Of a DNA stretch of 64,000 nt, positions 7,831 through 17,186 are shown piece by piece. Each line of letters begins with the position of its first letter. Positions within the stretch are counted from its first letter, which is position 1. Position numbers and translations under genes: made by a program. Under the pieces are notes generated by a model that had not been told where the DNA came from, made no database searches, and saw nothing but the letters and a program-made list of their open reading frames with translations. Source of the stretch: Romboutsia sp. CE17 (GTDB taxonomy: Bacteria; Bacillota; Clostridia; Peptostreptococcales; Peptostreptococcaceae); assembly GCF_012317385.1 (NCBI RefSeq), contig NZ_CP051144.1, positions 2,914,001-2,978,000 on the forward strand. The letters run 5' to 3'.

Positions 7831-9735
7831 ATGAGGATAAAGTTTTTTAAAATAATATTAATATCTTTATTAATGATTAGCTCCAGTATATTTATAACAG
7901 GTGAAGCTGAAAAGTCTGATGATAGTCAATGTAAATTAGTTATGAATAGCTTGGATAATAAAGATAGTGAAAGTAAGAAAGAAGAAAAAGTTAATATAGA
8001 CTATACAAAAACTATTTGGGATTTAAGCTCATTATATAAAAGTGATAAACAGTGGGAATCAGAACTTCAATCTTTTAGGAAAGATACTAAAGAACTAAAA
8101 AATTATATTGGAAAGGTTACAAAATCAGAAACGCACTTCGCGTTTGCTTTAGATATTAAAGAAAAATTAGATATAAGAATAAATAAATTATGCTCATATC
8201 CAAAATTAAAATTAGACATAAATAAGGATTCATATAAATATTTAGATATGAATGAAGAAGTTAAAAAAGTTTATAAGGAGTATATGTCAATATGCTCAAA
8301 TCTAGAACTTGAGATACTAAAATTATCAGATAAAGACTATAATAAATTTATTAGCAATAATAAAATAAGTAAGAAATATGGAATGTATATCAATGATATA
8401 AGAAGAAATAAAGACCATTACTTAGATGATGAAGAAGAAGCATTATTGAACAATACATCTTCATTAGCAAATTTACCAGGTAATGCATATGATCTTTTTA
8501 GGAATATGGATAAAAAAACAGGTTTAACTCCAGGTGAATATGCAACAGAAATAGAGTCAACAGATAGAAGTAGTAGAAAGAATGCATATACAGGTGAATT
8601 TATTCCATATAATGATAATATAAATACATTGTCTGCATTATTGATTGGACAAGTTAAGAAAAATATATTTTACTCAACATCAAGAGGATATGATTCTTCT
8701 TTAGATATGTATTTAAAATCAGATGATATAGACAAAAAAGTATATAATGAATTAATAGATACAGTTAGTAAGCATACAGATAGTTTACACAAGTATATAA
8801 ATTTGAGAAAAAAAGTATTAGGATTAGATAAAGTATATTATTATGATATGTTTGTACCTATTGTAGAACCAGTGGATAATAATATAACATATGATAAAGC
8901 CCAGACTATGGTATATTCTGCAATGTCTCCTTTAGGAGAAGAATATGCAGATATAATTTACAAAGCATTTAATGAAAAATGGATAGATGTTTACTCAAAT
9001 GATAATAAAGTTAGTGGGGGATATTGCTTATCAGTATATGATAATCATCCATATGTTTTATTAAACTATAATAACTCTTTAGGATCTGTATCAACATTAT
9101 CGCATGAATTAGGACATGCAATATATGAATATTTAAGCTGTAAAAATCAAAACTATTTTAATTCTAGCCCTTCGATATTTACTCATGAAGTTGCTTCAAT
9201 AACAAATGAAGCCTTATTATATGAAGGGTTAATAAAAGGTGCTAGAAATGACAAAGAAAAAGCATATTATATATCAGAATATCTAGATTTGATAAAGAAT
9301 ACTTTATATACTCAAACTATGTATGCAGAATTTGAAAAAACTATACATGAGATGGTTGAAAGCAACAAGAATGTAAATGCATTAGTATTAAATGATATAT
9401 GGGGACAACTATTGAAAAAATACTATGGAAATAGCTACGAAGTAGATCAGCTATCAATGGTTGGTTGGTCAAGAATTCCTCATTTTTATAATAGCTTTTA
9501 TGTATATAAATATGCTACTGGATGTAGTGCAGGTATTACATTTGCTCAATCTATATTAAAGGATAATGGAGCTGAGAACTATATGTATTTCTTAAAAAAA
9601 GGAGGGTCAAATTATCCTCTAAAAATATTGAAAGATAGTGGCGTAAATTTAACTATTACAAAACCTATGGAAAATACAATTAAAAGATTTGATGATTTGG
9701 TAAAAGAATTAGAAGAAATTTTGGCTAAACAATAA
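7831..9735 (+). CDS. pepF: Exported oligoendopeptidase F (M3B metallopeptidase)
   Basis: A 634-residue M3-family peptidase with the zinc motif HELGH at residues 425-429 and the downstream HEVASITNEAL segment typical of PepF, which supplies the third zinc ligand. The family cuts short peptides of about 6 to 20 residues. Unlike the usual cytoplasmic PepF, the protein begins MRIKFFKIILISLLMISSSI, a signal peptide or membrane anchor without a lipobox Cys, so it probably acts outside the membrane. A GTG at 7813 is in frame, but AAGGATGG sits right before the ATG at 7831, so I use the latter. CCATCCT (7789-7795) can pair with AGGATGG (7818-7824) and might mask that site. It is a single-gene unit. 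Confidence 0.88.
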   Translation: MRIKFFKIILISLLMISSSIFITGEAEKSDDSQCKLVMNSLDNKDSESKKEEKVNIDYTKTIWDLSSLYKSDKQWESELQSFRKDTKELKNYIGKVTKSETHFAFALDIKEKLDIRINKLCSYPKLKLDINKDSYKYLDMNEEVKKVYKEYMSICSNLELEILKLSDKDYNKFISNNKISKKYGMYINDIRRNKDHYLDDEEEALLNNTSSLANLPGNAYDLFRNMDKKTGLTPGEYATEIESTDRSSRKNAYTGEFIPYNDNINTLSALLIGQVKKNIFYSTSRGYDSSLDMYLKSDDIDKKVYNELIDTVSKHTDSLHKYINLRKKVLGLDKVYYYDMFVPIVEPVDNNITYDKAQTMVYSAMSPLGEEYADIIYKAFNEKWIDVYSNDNKVSGGYCLSVYDNHPYVLLNYNNSLGSVSTLSHELGHAIYEYLSCKNQNYFNSSPSIFTHEVASITNEALLYEGLIKGARNDKEKAYYISEYLDLIKNTLYTQTMYAEFEKTIHEMVESNKNVNALVLNDIWGQLLKKYYGNSYEVDQLSMVGWSRIPHFYNSFYVYKYATGCSAGITFAQSILKDNGAENYMYFLKKGGSNYPLKILKDSGVNLTITKPMENTIKRFDDLVKELEEILAKQ

Positions 9736-9754
9736 AATATATATTAAAGGAAAC

Positions 9755-9796
9755 AAAAAGGCTGATTTTATTATTTAATCAAAACAGCCTTTTTTA
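9755..9796 (+). terminator. Terminator after pepF
   Basis: AAAAAGGCTG (9755-9764) pairs with CAGCCTTTTTT (9785-9795), with extra A-T pairs inside and a run of T in the right arm. Confidence 0.85.
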
Positions 9797-10049
9797 TATG
9801 GGGATTGCTATGTATACATAAAATGTATGATATTTATCATACAAAAAGTTGATGAACCAGATTTAAATAAATATGGTATAATATCAGCGAAACACATTTG
9901 AGGCTATCAATATGACGTTGGATATAAATTTGTTTTTTAGAATAATTAAAGATAGTTTGTATGAAAAATAATAAGCAAGAAGATAATTAAAATGATTATT
10001 ATAAACTTGATAAGATATGACTTATACATTTAATTAGAGAGGTGATTTA
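9797..10049 (+). promoter_or_regulatory. Two palindromes, an extended -10 promoter and a long leader before a small ORF
   Basis: TATGTATACATA (9809-9820) is a perfect palindrome. TGTATGATA-TT-TATCATACA (9824-9843) is a perfect 9-bp inverted repeat and a likely operator. TATAAT at 9877-9882 is preceded by TGG, giving an extended -10; no good -35 is seen at 17 bases. Transcription would start near 9889, leaving a leader of about 160 bases before the 37-codon ORF. The leader matches no riboswitch class I recognise. Confidence 0.5.
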
Positions 10050-10163
10050 ATGTTGACAGCAAAGAATAAAAAAAGAAATAAAATAATAGCTATAGCTATA
10101 GTTATTGCACTTGTATCAACAAGTATAGTAAGTTTTTTAAGTATTGTTTCAGCTGCTTTTTAA
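10050..10163 (+). CDS. Small single-span membrane peptide, 37 residues, unknown function
   Basis: Reads from an ATG with an AGAGAGGTGA ribosome site to a TAA that is part of a strong terminator. The peptide has a very basic start (MLTAKNKKRNK) and then one long hydrophobic stretch of about 24 residues ending VSAAF. The good ribosome site, its own promoter region and a terminator that begins at the stop codon support a real gene. A membrane-active or regulatory microprotein is possible; I do not recognise the family. Confidence 0.65.
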   Translation: MLTAKNKKRNKIIAIAIVIALVSTSIVSFLSIVSAAF

Positions 10164-10190
10164 AGAGTGTATTATACACTCTTTTATTTT
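10162..10190 (+). terminator. Terminator after the 37-residue ORF
   Basis: Perfect 10-bp stem AAAGAGTGTA (10162-10171) / TACACTCTTT (10175-10184) with a 3-base loop, then TTATTTT. It overlaps the stop codon. Confidence 0.9.
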
Positions 10191-10273
10191 GTATTATATA
10201 CAGATATATAGCGTGTATTATATTGGTTTTATTATGAAGTAATGCGACAAAATTAAATAAAATATGAGTTATA

Positions 10274-10302
10274 TTTACTAAAATATGAATATAATGTATA
10301 AT
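10274..10302 (+). promoter_or_regulatory. Predicted glpX promoter
   Basis: TTTACT (10274-10279), 17-base spacer, TATAAT (10297-10302). The start would be near 10309, which places the in-frame ATG at 10308 at the transcript's edge and supports the later glpX start. Confidence 0.6.
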
Positions 10303-10334
10303 TTTTAATGAATATAACTAAGGAGTGTCGTATT

Positions 10335-11336
10335 ATGGATAGAAATTTGGCGTTAGAGTTAGTAAGGGTTACAGAAGCAGCGGCATTAGTTTCTTCTAAA
10401 TTTATGGGTAGAGGAGATAAAAATGGAGCTGATGGTGCAGCAGTAGAAGCTATGAGAAGAGCTTTTGAATCTATTAAGATAAATGGTGAAGTTGTTATTG
10501 GTGAAGGTGAACTAGATGAAGCTCCAATGCTTTATATAGGAGAAAAGGTAGGGTTACAAACTGAGGATTGTAAAGAAGTTGATATAGCTGTAGATCCGCT
10601 TGAAGGTACTACATTAATAGCTAAAGGTCTTCCGAATGCTATATCTGTAATAGCTATGGGAGCGAAAGGGAGTTTACTAAATGCTCCAGATACATATATG
10701 AAAAAGATAATAGTTGGTCCTAAAGCTAAGGGATCAATAGATTTAAATAAAAGCGCAGAAGAGAATATCTTATCTGTAGCAAAGGCTTTAGGAAAGAAAA
10801 CATCAGAGATGACTATAATAACTCAAGATAGAGAAAGACATGATTATATTGTTAAAGCAGCTAGAAAGCTTGGCGCTAGAATTAGAGTATTTAGTGATGG
10901 AGATGTTGCAGCAGGTATAGCTACATGTTTTGATGATACAGGTATAGATATGCTTATGGGAATTGGTGGAGGCCCAGAGGGTGTTATAACAGCAGCTGCC
11001 GTAAAATGTATGGGTGGAGATATGCAAGGTCAAATATATCCGTTAAGTGAACAAGAAGTAAATAGATGTCATGAAATGGGATTATCGGATGAAGAAATAA
11101 ATAAAGTTTTATCTATAGATGATTTAGCAAAAGGTGATGATTTATTTTTTGCAGCAACAGGAATTACTCAAGGGGATTTATTAAAAGGAGTAACTCATAT
11201 AGGTAATAATAAAGCAAAAACACAATCGGTAGTAATGAGGGGTAAAACAGGAACTATAAGATTTGTAGACGCAATACATAATTTAGATAAAAATGACATA
11301 CTTATAGATTTAATGAAAAAATACAATATGGACTAA
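10335..11336 (+). CDS. glpX: Fructose-1,6-bisphosphatase class II
   Basis: A 333-residue class II FBPase, which removes the 1-phosphate of fructose 1,6-bisphosphate in gluconeogenesis. The metal and substrate motifs are present: GEGELDEAPMLYIGEKVG and DPLEGTTLIAKG in the first third, and GIGGGPEGV in the middle. The ATG at 10335 has AAGGAG at 10320-10325 and begins MDRNLALELVRVTEAAAL, the usual family start; a longer frame from 10308 would place that ribosome site inside the gene. It stands alone between the small-peptide gene and rho. Confidence 0.95.
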   Translation: MDRNLALELVRVTEAAALVSSKFMGRGDKNGADGAAVEAMRRAFESIKINGEVVIGEGELDEAPMLYIGEKVGLQTEDCKEVDIAVDPLEGTTLIAKGLPNAISVIAMGAKGSLLNAPDTYMKKIIVGPKAKGSIDLNKSAEENILSVAKALGKKTSEMTIITQDRERHDYIVKAARKLGARIRVFSDGDVAAGIATCFDDTGIDMLMGIGGGPEGVITAAAVKCMGGDMQGQIYPLSEQEVNRCHEMGLSDEEINKVLSIDDLAKGDDLFFAATGITQGDLLKGVTHIGNNKAKTQSVVMRGKTGTIRFVDAIHNLDKNDILIDLMKKYNMD

Positions 11337-11339
11337 TAA

Positions 11340-11378
11340 AAATTTAGGCTTGGAGTTTAATACCAAGTCTAAATTTTT
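11340..11378 (+). terminator. Terminator after glpX
   Basis: AATTTAGGCTTGG (11341-11353) pairs with CCAAGTCTAAATT (11363-11375) with one G-T pair; more T residues follow. Confidence 0.88.
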
Positions 11379-11552
11379 ATTAATTTTTATGAACTTGTAT
11401 TTTATTATTATTTGTTGACCATAATACAATAATAATGATATTATTAATTTAATTATTTATAAATGAACTTTTCTTTTTCACACCTTTAATTCCCGAATGA
11501 ATATAAATATGAAAATGAAATATAAGTTATACATGAGGAGGATTTTTTTAAC

Positions 11553-13127
11553 TTGAATAATTTAACGATAGAAGAATTAAGTAATAAAACTTTAGCACAG
11601 TTAAGAGATATAGCAAAAGAATTAAATATAAAATCAATTAGTAAGTATAAAAAAAGCGAATTAATTGAAATTATTAATGGAAACACAGAAAAAAGTACAT
11701 CACTAGATAGTGATAAAAGAAACGAAGATAACTCTGAAAATAAACATATTAATGTTAACAATAAAGAGCAAGACAATCCTGAAGAGATGACTAAATCTGA
11801 GAGGACTTATGTAAGGCCTTCTTATAATAAGGTAGAGTCTCAAAATAATGGAAAATACATAGATAATAGAAATCAAAGAGCGGAAAATAGAACTCAAAAC
11901 AATGATTATACTAAAGTACAAGGAATAGATAGCAGACAACCTAGAAATAATAACAATAAACCTTACTATACTCCAAAGGTAGTTGAAGAATCTAAAATAA
12001 TTGATGAGTTTAATACTTCTAAAGAAGATGAGGTAATGGGAGTACTTGAAATATTACCAGATGGTTTTGGATTCTTAAGAGGGTCAAACTATCTATCTAC
12101 AGAAGGAGATGTTTATGTATCTCCATCTCAAATAAGAAGATTTAATATGAAAACAGGGGATAAAGTAAAAGGGATAACTAGACATCCGAAGAGTGGAGAA
12201 AAGTTTAGAGCTCTTTTATATGTACAAAAAATAAATGATGAAAAACCTGAAACAGCTATACAAAGAAAGGCTTTTGAAACATTAACGCCAATATATCCTG
12301 AGGAAAAACTAACTTTAGAAAAAAATCAAAATGAAATAGCTACAAGATTAATAGATTTAATATCGCCAATCGGTAAGGGGCAAAGAGGATTAATAGTTGC
12401 ACCTCCTAAAGCAGGTAAAACTATGCTTCTTAAAAATGTAGCCAATAGTATAGTTAAGAATCATCCAAATGTAGAATTAATAGTTCTTTTAATAGATGAA
12501 AGACCTGAAGAAGTTACAGATATGAAGGAGTCTATAAATGGTGATGTTATTTACTCTACTTTTGACCAGGTTTCAAGCCATCATGTCAAAGTAGCAGAGA
12601 TGGTTTTAAATAGAGCTCAAAGGCTAGTCGAACATGGAAAAGATGTAGTAATATTGTTAGATAGTATAACTAGACTTGCAAGAGCGTACAACTTAACTAT
12701 ATCTCCAACAGGAAGAACTTTATCAGGAGGTCTTGATCCAGGGGCATTACATGGACCTAAGAAGTTCTTTGGAGCTGCTAGAAATATAAGACAAGGTGGA
12801 TCTCTTACTATATTGGCAACAGCTTTAGTTGAAACAGGATCAAGAATGGATGATGTAATATTTGAAGAATTTAAAGGTACAGGTAATATGGAATTGCATC
12901 TAGATAGAAAGCTTGCAGAGAAGAGAATATTCCCAGCAGTAGATATTTATAAGTCGGGAACTAGAAGAGAGGACTTATTACTTACTGAAGAAGAAAAGAC
13001 AGCATTATGGAGACTTAGAAGAGAAATGAGTAATAATTCTGTTATGGAAGTTACTGATAAAGTAATAGAATTATTAAAAAGAACTAAGAATAATGATGAG
13101 TTTATTAAATCAATAAAAGCGCTTTAA
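11553..13127 (+). CDS. rho: Transcription termination factor Rho with an Asn/Gln-rich insertion
   Basis: A 524-residue Rho: RhoN helical domain (about 1-42), a low-complexity insertion (about 43-158), the cold-shock-type primary RNA site (DGFGFLRG at 170-177 and on), then the RecA-like motor with Walker A PPKAGKT near 285 and [12 protein letters not shown]. Rho is the ring helicase that ends untranslated transcripts. E. coli Rho is 419 residues; the extra length is the insertion, where I count 21 Asn and 6 Gln between residues 42 and 140. The start is a TTG about 11 bases after GGAGG. The frame is unbroken, so the insertion is genuine. Confidence 0.95.
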   Translation: MNNLTIEELSNKTLAQLRDIAKELNIKSISKYKKSELIEIINGNTEKSTSLDSDKRNEDNSENKHINVNNKEQDNPEEMTKSERTYVRPSYNKVESQNNGKYIDNRNQRAENRTQNNDYTKVQGIDSRQPRNNNNKPYYTPKVVEESKIIDEFNTSKEDEVMGVLEILPDGFGFLRGSNYLSTEGDVYVSPSQIRRFNMKTGDKVKGITRHPKSGEKFRALLYVQKINDEKPETAIQRKAFETLTPIYPEEKLTLEKNQNEIATRLIDLISPIGKGQRGLIVAPPKAGKTMLLKNVANSIVKNHPNVELIVLLIDERPEEVTDMKESINGDVIYSTFDQVSSHHVKVAEMVLNRAQRLVEHGKDVVILLDSITRLARAYNLTISPTGRTLSGGLDPGALHGPKKFFGAARNIRQGGSLTILATALVETGSRMDDVIFEEFKGTGNMELHLDRKLAEKRIFPAVDIYKSGTRREDLLLTEEEKTALWRLRREMSNNSVMEVTDKVIELLKRTKNNDEFIKSIKAL

Positions 13128-13144
13128 ACTAATTCAAAAACTCC

Positions 13145-13173
13145 TTGTACCACTAAAAAACTTGTGTTATAAT
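13145..13173 (+). promoter_or_regulatory. Predicted rpmE promoter
   Basis: TTGTAC (13145-13150), 17-base spacer, TATAAT (13168-13173) with TGT directly before it (extended -10). It begins 18 bases after the rho stop codon, so rpmE has its own start. Confidence 0.75.
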
Positions 13174-13243
13174 GGTGTAGTTGATAATGTAAATGAAAAA
13201 TTAATATAATTAATTTTAAAAATAAAGAGAAGAGGTGACAATA

Positions 13244-13444
13244 ATGCAAAAAGATATACAACCAAAATACAATGTAGTTGAAGTAAGTTGTGCTTGTGGA
13301 AATAAATTCCAAGCTGGTTCAACTAATGATGAAATAAAAGTTGAAATATGTTCAGAATGCCATCCATTCTATACTGGAAAGCAAAAGAATATAGAAAAAG
13401 GTGGAAGAATCGACAAGTTCAAGAAGAGATTCAAAATGGACTAA
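13244..13444 (+). CDS. rpmE: 50S ribosomal protein L31 (zinc-binding type)
   Basis: A 66-residue L31 with the zinc ligands of the C+ form: CACGN near residues 16-20 and [10 protein letters not shown] near 36-45. It sits at the central protuberance and bridges the subunits. The AGAGGTG site places the start at the ATG 13244 ([10 protein letters not shown]), not at the GTG 13235, which overlaps that site. The order rho-rpmE is widespread in Firmicutes. Confidence 0.96.
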   Translation: MQKDIQPKYNVVEVSCACGNKFQAGSTNDEIKVEICSECHPFYTGKQKNIEKGGRIDKFKKRFKMD

Positions 13445-13455
13445 TTTTTATAAAA

Positions 13456-13484
13456 ATGGAGTTGGGGAGCCAACTCCTATTTTA
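13456..13484 (+). terminator. Terminator after rpmE
   Basis: GGAGTTGG (13458-13465), loop GGAG, CCAACTCC (13470-13477), extended by A-T pairs and followed by TATTTTATTT. Confidence 0.88.
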
Positions 13485-13528
13485 TTTAAATAAATGTATA
13501 AATTTTTTATTCAACTAGGGGGGTTCTA

Positions 13529-14113
13529 ATGATGTATAGACCAATAAATCATGGTTATATAGAAGCTGTAATTGGACCGATGTACAGTGGAAAAAGCGAA
13601 GAGCTTATAAGAAGACTAAAAAGAGCTAGGATAGCTAAACAAAATGTTTTAGTCTTCAAACCTAAAATAGATGATAGATACAGCAAAGAAGACGTAGTTT
13701 CGCATAGTGGAGATAGTATAGATGCAATTCCTATAGAAAACCCAAGTGAAATTTATGATTATATAGATAATAAAGTTCAGGTTGTAGGAATTGATGAAGT
13801 ACAATTTTTTGATGAAAAAATAGTTGATATAGCTGTAGATTTAGCTAATAAAGGAATTAGAGTTATAGCAGCAGGTTTAGACATGGATTTCAAAGGTGAA
13901 CCATTTGGTCCGACTCCTAAATTATTAGCAGTAGCAGAATTTGTAGATAAAATACAGGCTGTTTGTTCTGTTTGTGGTCAGCCAGCAACAAGATCTCAAA
14001 GGTTAATAGATGGGAAACCAGCGAGATATGATGATCCAATAATACAAGTTGGCGCAGTAGAAAGCTATGAAGCTAGATGCAGAAAATGTCACGTAGTATA
14101 TAGAGATAAATAG
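13529..14113 (+). CDS. tdk: Thymidine kinase, class II
   Basis: A 194-residue thymidine kinase with Walker A GPMYSGKS at residues 16-23, the Walker B segment DEVQFFD near 89, and the zinc-binding CxxC pairs (CSVCG, CRKCH) in the C-terminal lasso region. It phosphorylates salvaged thymidine to dTMP. The double ATG leaves the start uncertain by one codon; the site AGGGGGG fits either. It lies between rpmE and the yqhQ-prmC-prfA group, as I recall it in related Clostridia. Confidence 0.95.
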   Translation: MMYRPINHGYIEAVIGPMYSGKSEELIRRLKRARIAKQNVLVFKPKIDDRYSKEDVVSHSGDSIDAIPIENPSEIYDYIDNKVQVVGIDEVQFFDEKIVDIAVDLANKGIRVIAAGLDMDFKGEPFGPTPKLLAVAEFVDKIQAVCSVCGQPATRSQRLIDGKPARYDDPIIQVGAVESYEARCRKCHVVYRDK

Positions 14114-14131
14114 TTAATTTTAATAATCTGT

Positions 14132-14173
14132 CCCTTTAGAGTGATATAAAGTTTACTTTAAAGGGTATTTTTA
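14132..14173 (+). terminator. Terminator after tdk
   Basis: CCCTTTAGAGT (14132-14142) pairs with ACTTTAAAGGG (14155-14165) with one mismatch, followed by TATTTTTA. Confidence 0.8.
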
Positions 14174-14218
14174 TATTATAATAAACTATAAGTATAAAAT
14201 TATTTAAGAGGTGTATAT

Positions 14219-15118
14219 ATGAGCAGACAAGCGGTTGGCGGGCAAGCATTAATAGAAGGGGTAATGATGCAGTCCAAAAATAAAAGAGCTATTGCTGTAA
14301 GAAAATCAGATGGAAAAATTGTAATAAAAAAAAATAAAATAAAGAGTTGGATAAGTGAAAAAAATATAGATAAGATACCTTTTATAAGAGGATCATTTAT
14401 ATTAATAGAAAATATGATAGAAGGCGTTAATAGCTTAAATTACTCTTCTGAGTTTTTTATCGATGAAGATGAAGAGGAAGATAAATTTGATTTATTTTTA
14501 AAGAAAATATTCAAAGATAGGGCCAACGATGTAATTGTAAGTATATCTATGGTACTTGCAATGATATTATCAATAGGGTTATTTGTATTAATTCCTACTT
14601 TTGTAGGTGGATTATTCTCAAATATTATTTCTAGTAAAGTTATTTTAAATTTAATAGAGGGAATAATTAGGATATTAATACTATTTATTTACATTGTGTT
14701 AATTTCAAAGAATAAAGATATAGAACGAACATTCCAATATCATGGAGCAGAGCATAAGGCTGTATATTGTTATGAAAATAATTTAGAATTAACCGTAGAA
14801 AATGCAAGGAAGTTTACAACACTTCATCCTAGATGTGGAACTAATTTTTTATTTATAGTTATGTCTACATCTATAATATTATTTTCTTTCTTTGGATGGC
14901 CTAATCCACTACTAAGAGTAGTTATGAGAATATTATGTATACCTATAGTAGCAGGTATTTCATATGAAATAATAAGATTTCTTGGGAAATATAATAATAA
15001 ATTCACTAAAATTGTTGCTTATCCAGGAATGATGTTACAAAAGTTTACTACAAAAGAGCCTGATGACTCACAATTAGAAGTAGCACTAGAGGCTTTAAAA
15101 GCAGTTGTAAACGAATAA
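14219..15118 (+). CDS. yqhQ: DUF1385 membrane protein, YqhQ family
   Basis: A 299-residue DUF1385 protein starting MSRQAVGGQALIEGVMM, the family signature. It has two membrane segments (about residues 100-130 and 140-160) and the conserved block HGAEHKAVYCYEN followed by HPRCGTNFLF, whose His and Cys residues suggest a metal site; two more hydrophobic segments follow. The biochemical role is unknown. It is 12 bases upstream of prmC and probably in one operon with prmC and prfA, a linkage seen in other Clostridia. Confidence 0.88.
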   Translation: MSRQAVGGQALIEGVMMQSKNKRAIAVRKSDGKIVIKKNKIKSWISEKNIDKIPFIRGSFILIENMIEGVNSLNYSSEFFIDEDEEEDKFDLFLKKIFKDRANDVIVSISMVLAMILSIGLFVLIPTFVGGLFSNIISSKVILNLIEGIIRILILFIYIVLISKNKDIERTFQYHGAEHKAVYCYENNLELTVENARKFTTLHPRCGTNFLFIVMSTSIILFSFFGWPNPLLRVVMRILCIPIVAGISYEIIRFLGKYNNKFTKIVAYPGMMLQKFTTKEPDDSQLEVALEALKAVVNE

Positions 15119-15130
15119 AAAGGAGTAGTT

Positions 15131-15982
15131 ATGACGATAAAAGATATAATAATAAATTATTCAAAAAAGCTAGAAAATATTAGTGATACACCTAGATTAG
15201 ATGTGGAAATATTGTTAGAAAAAGCTCTTGGAGGAGTAGATAACCTTTATATACGTTTAAATCTTAATAAAGAATTAACTAAAGATCAGGAAATACTATT
15301 TAATGATTTTATAGAAGATAGGTTAAAAGGGAGACCTATAGCCTATATAGTTGAAAATAGAGAATTTATGGGACTAGATTTTTATGTAAAAGAAGGAGTT
15401 CTTATTCCTAGACCAGATACAGAAACTTTGGTAGAAGAGTTAATAGATATTTGTAAGTCAAAAGAAAATTTACATATACTAGATATAGGTACAGGATCAG
15501 GAGCAATAACTATAAGTCTAGCTAAATATTTACCAACATCAATGGTAAAATCTTTAGATATATCAGATATACCATTGGAAGTAGGAAAACAAAATGCGAT
15601 TACCAATGGTGTCTCTGAAAGGATAGAGTTTATAAAATCCGACTTATTTAATTCTATAGAAAATACAGATATGAAATTTGATGTTATAGTATCTAACCCA
15701 CCATATATACCAAAGTGTGATATAGATACTTTACACACTCAAGTAAAAGACTATGAACCATATAATGCACTAGAAGGTGGGGAAGATGGATTAGATTTTT
15801 ATAGAAAAATAACAGCACAATCTAAAAAGTATATAAAAGAAAATGGAATACTAGCGTATGAAGTTGGTCATGATCAAGCAAAGGATGTTGCAGAAATTAT
15901 GGTCAATAATGGGTATACTAACATATATACAAAGAAAGACCTTCAAGGTATCGATAGAGTTGTTATAGGTTATAAACTATGA
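15131..15982 (+). CDS. prmC: Release factor glutamine methyltransferase
   Basis: A 283-residue PrmC. An N-terminal helical domain precedes a SAM-dependent methyltransferase fold with DIGTGSGAITISLA (about 117-130) and the catalytic NPPY at residues 189-192. It methylates the Gln of the GGQ motif in release factors. Its main target, prfA, is the next gene, 42 bases downstream. AGGAG lies upstream of the ATG. Confidence 0.95.
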   Translation: MTIKDIIINYSKKLENISDTPRLDVEILLEKALGGVDNLYIRLNLNKELTKDQEILFNDFIEDRLKGRPIAYIVENREFMGLDFYVKEGVLIPRPDTETLVEELIDICKSKENLHILDIGTGSGAITISLAKYLPTSMVKSLDISDIPLEVGKQNAITNGVSERIEFIKSDLFNSIENTDMKFDVIVSNPPYIPKCDIDTLHTQVKDYEPYNALEGGEDGLDFYRKITAQSKKYIKENGILAYEVGHDQAKDVAEIMVNNGYTNIYTKKDLQGIDRVVIGYKL

Positions 15983-16024
15983 TATAATGAAAAATTGATA
16001 TGTTACAAATAAAGAGGTGAAAGT

Positions 16025-17089
16025 ATGTTACAGAAATTAGCAGTACTAGAAGATAAATACAAAGACCTAACTGAAAAAATAAGTGATCCTGAAATAATTA
16101 ACGATCAAAAAGTTTGGCAAAAGTATATGAAAGAACATGCTGATTTAGAACCGATCATAATGAAATTCAGAGAATATCAATCAGTTCTAAACAGTATAAA
16201 AGAGTCTAAAGAAATTTTACAAGAGGAATCAGATGAAGAGTTAAGAGAATTAGCTAAAATGGAATTATCTGATATGGAACATCAAGTAGAACCAATAGAA
16301 GCGGAGTTAAAAATATTATTACTACCAAAAGACCCTAACGATGAGAAGAACGTTATAGTTGAGGTTAGAGGTGGAGCAGGTGGAGATGAAGCAGCTCTAT
16401 TTGCAGGAGACTTATTCAGAATGTATTCAAGATACGCTGAAAGAAGAAGATGGAAAATAGAATTACTAAGTGCTAGTGATACTGGTGTTGGTGGATATAA
16501 AGAGGTATCTTTCTTAATAAAAGGTAAAGGTGCATACTCAAGACTAAAATATGAGTCTGGGGTTCATAGAGTTCAAAGAATTCCTTCTACTGAATCAGGA
16601 GGAAGAATACACACATCAACTGCAACAGTTGCAGTATTACCAGAAGTTGAAACAGTAGAAGTAAATATAAATCCAAATGACTTAAGAATAGATGTGTTCC
16701 GTTCTTCAGGAAATGGTGGACAAAGTGTTAATACTACTGACTCTGCGGTTAGAATAACTCATATACCAACAGGAGAGGTAGTTTCTTGTCAAGATGGTAA
16801 GTCGCAATTAAAAAATAAAGAGCAAGCTTTAAAAATATTAGTTGCAAGACTTAATGATAAGGCTATAGCTGAACAAAACAAAGAAATTTCAGCTGAAAGA
16901 AAGAGTCAGGTAGGTACAGGAGATAGATCTGAGAGAATAAGAACTTATAACTTCCCTCAAGGAAGAGTAAGTGACCATAGAATAAACTTAACATTATACA
17001 AGTTAGATCAATTTTTAGATGGAGATTTAGATGAAATGATAGATGCTCTTATAACAGTTGATCAAACTGAAAAAATGTCAGCAATATAA
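16025..17089 (+). CDS. prfA: Peptide chain release factor 1
   Basis: A 354-residue RF1 that reads UAA and UAG. The codon-recognition tripeptide appears as PST in [14 protein letters not shown], and the hydrolysis motif GGQ is at residues 231-233 ([10 protein letters not shown]). Gln233 is the residue methylated by PrmC, encoded just upstream. AGAGGTGAAAGT precedes the ATG. Confidence 0.97.
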   Translation: MLQKLAVLEDKYKDLTEKISDPEIINDQKVWQKYMKEHADLEPIIMKFREYQSVLNSIKESKEILQEESDEELRELAKMELSDMEHQVEPIEAELKILLLPKDPNDEKNVIVEVRGGAGGDEAALFAGDLFRMYSRYAERRRWKIELLSASDTGVGGYKEVSFLIKGKGAYSRLKYESGVHRVQRIPSTESGGRIHTSTATVAVLPEVETVEVNINPNDLRIDVFRSSGNGGQSVNTTDSAVRITHIPTGEVVSCQDGKSQLKNKEQALKILVARLNDKAIAEQNKEISAERKSQVGTGDRSERIRTYNFPQGRVSDHRINLTLYKLDQFLDGDLDEMIDALITVDQTEKMSAI

Positions 17090-17114
17090 ATCCCTAATAT
17101 TTAGGGATTTTTCT
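17088..17114 (+). terminator. Terminator after prfA
   Basis: AAATCCCTAA (17088-17097), loop TAT, TTAGGGATTT (17101-17110) with further T. It overlaps the stop codon and closes yqhQ-prmC-prfA. Confidence 0.87.
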
Positions 17115-17186
17115 ATAGGTACTTTAGTTATCTTATGGGGTTGTACTGTATATAATTAATATATAAAGGTACAAGGGGGTTATGAG

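Noticed and set aside
9889-10049. Riboswitch in the leader of the 37-residue ORF
   Set aside because: No conserved core of a class I can recognise, and no alternative terminator within the leader.
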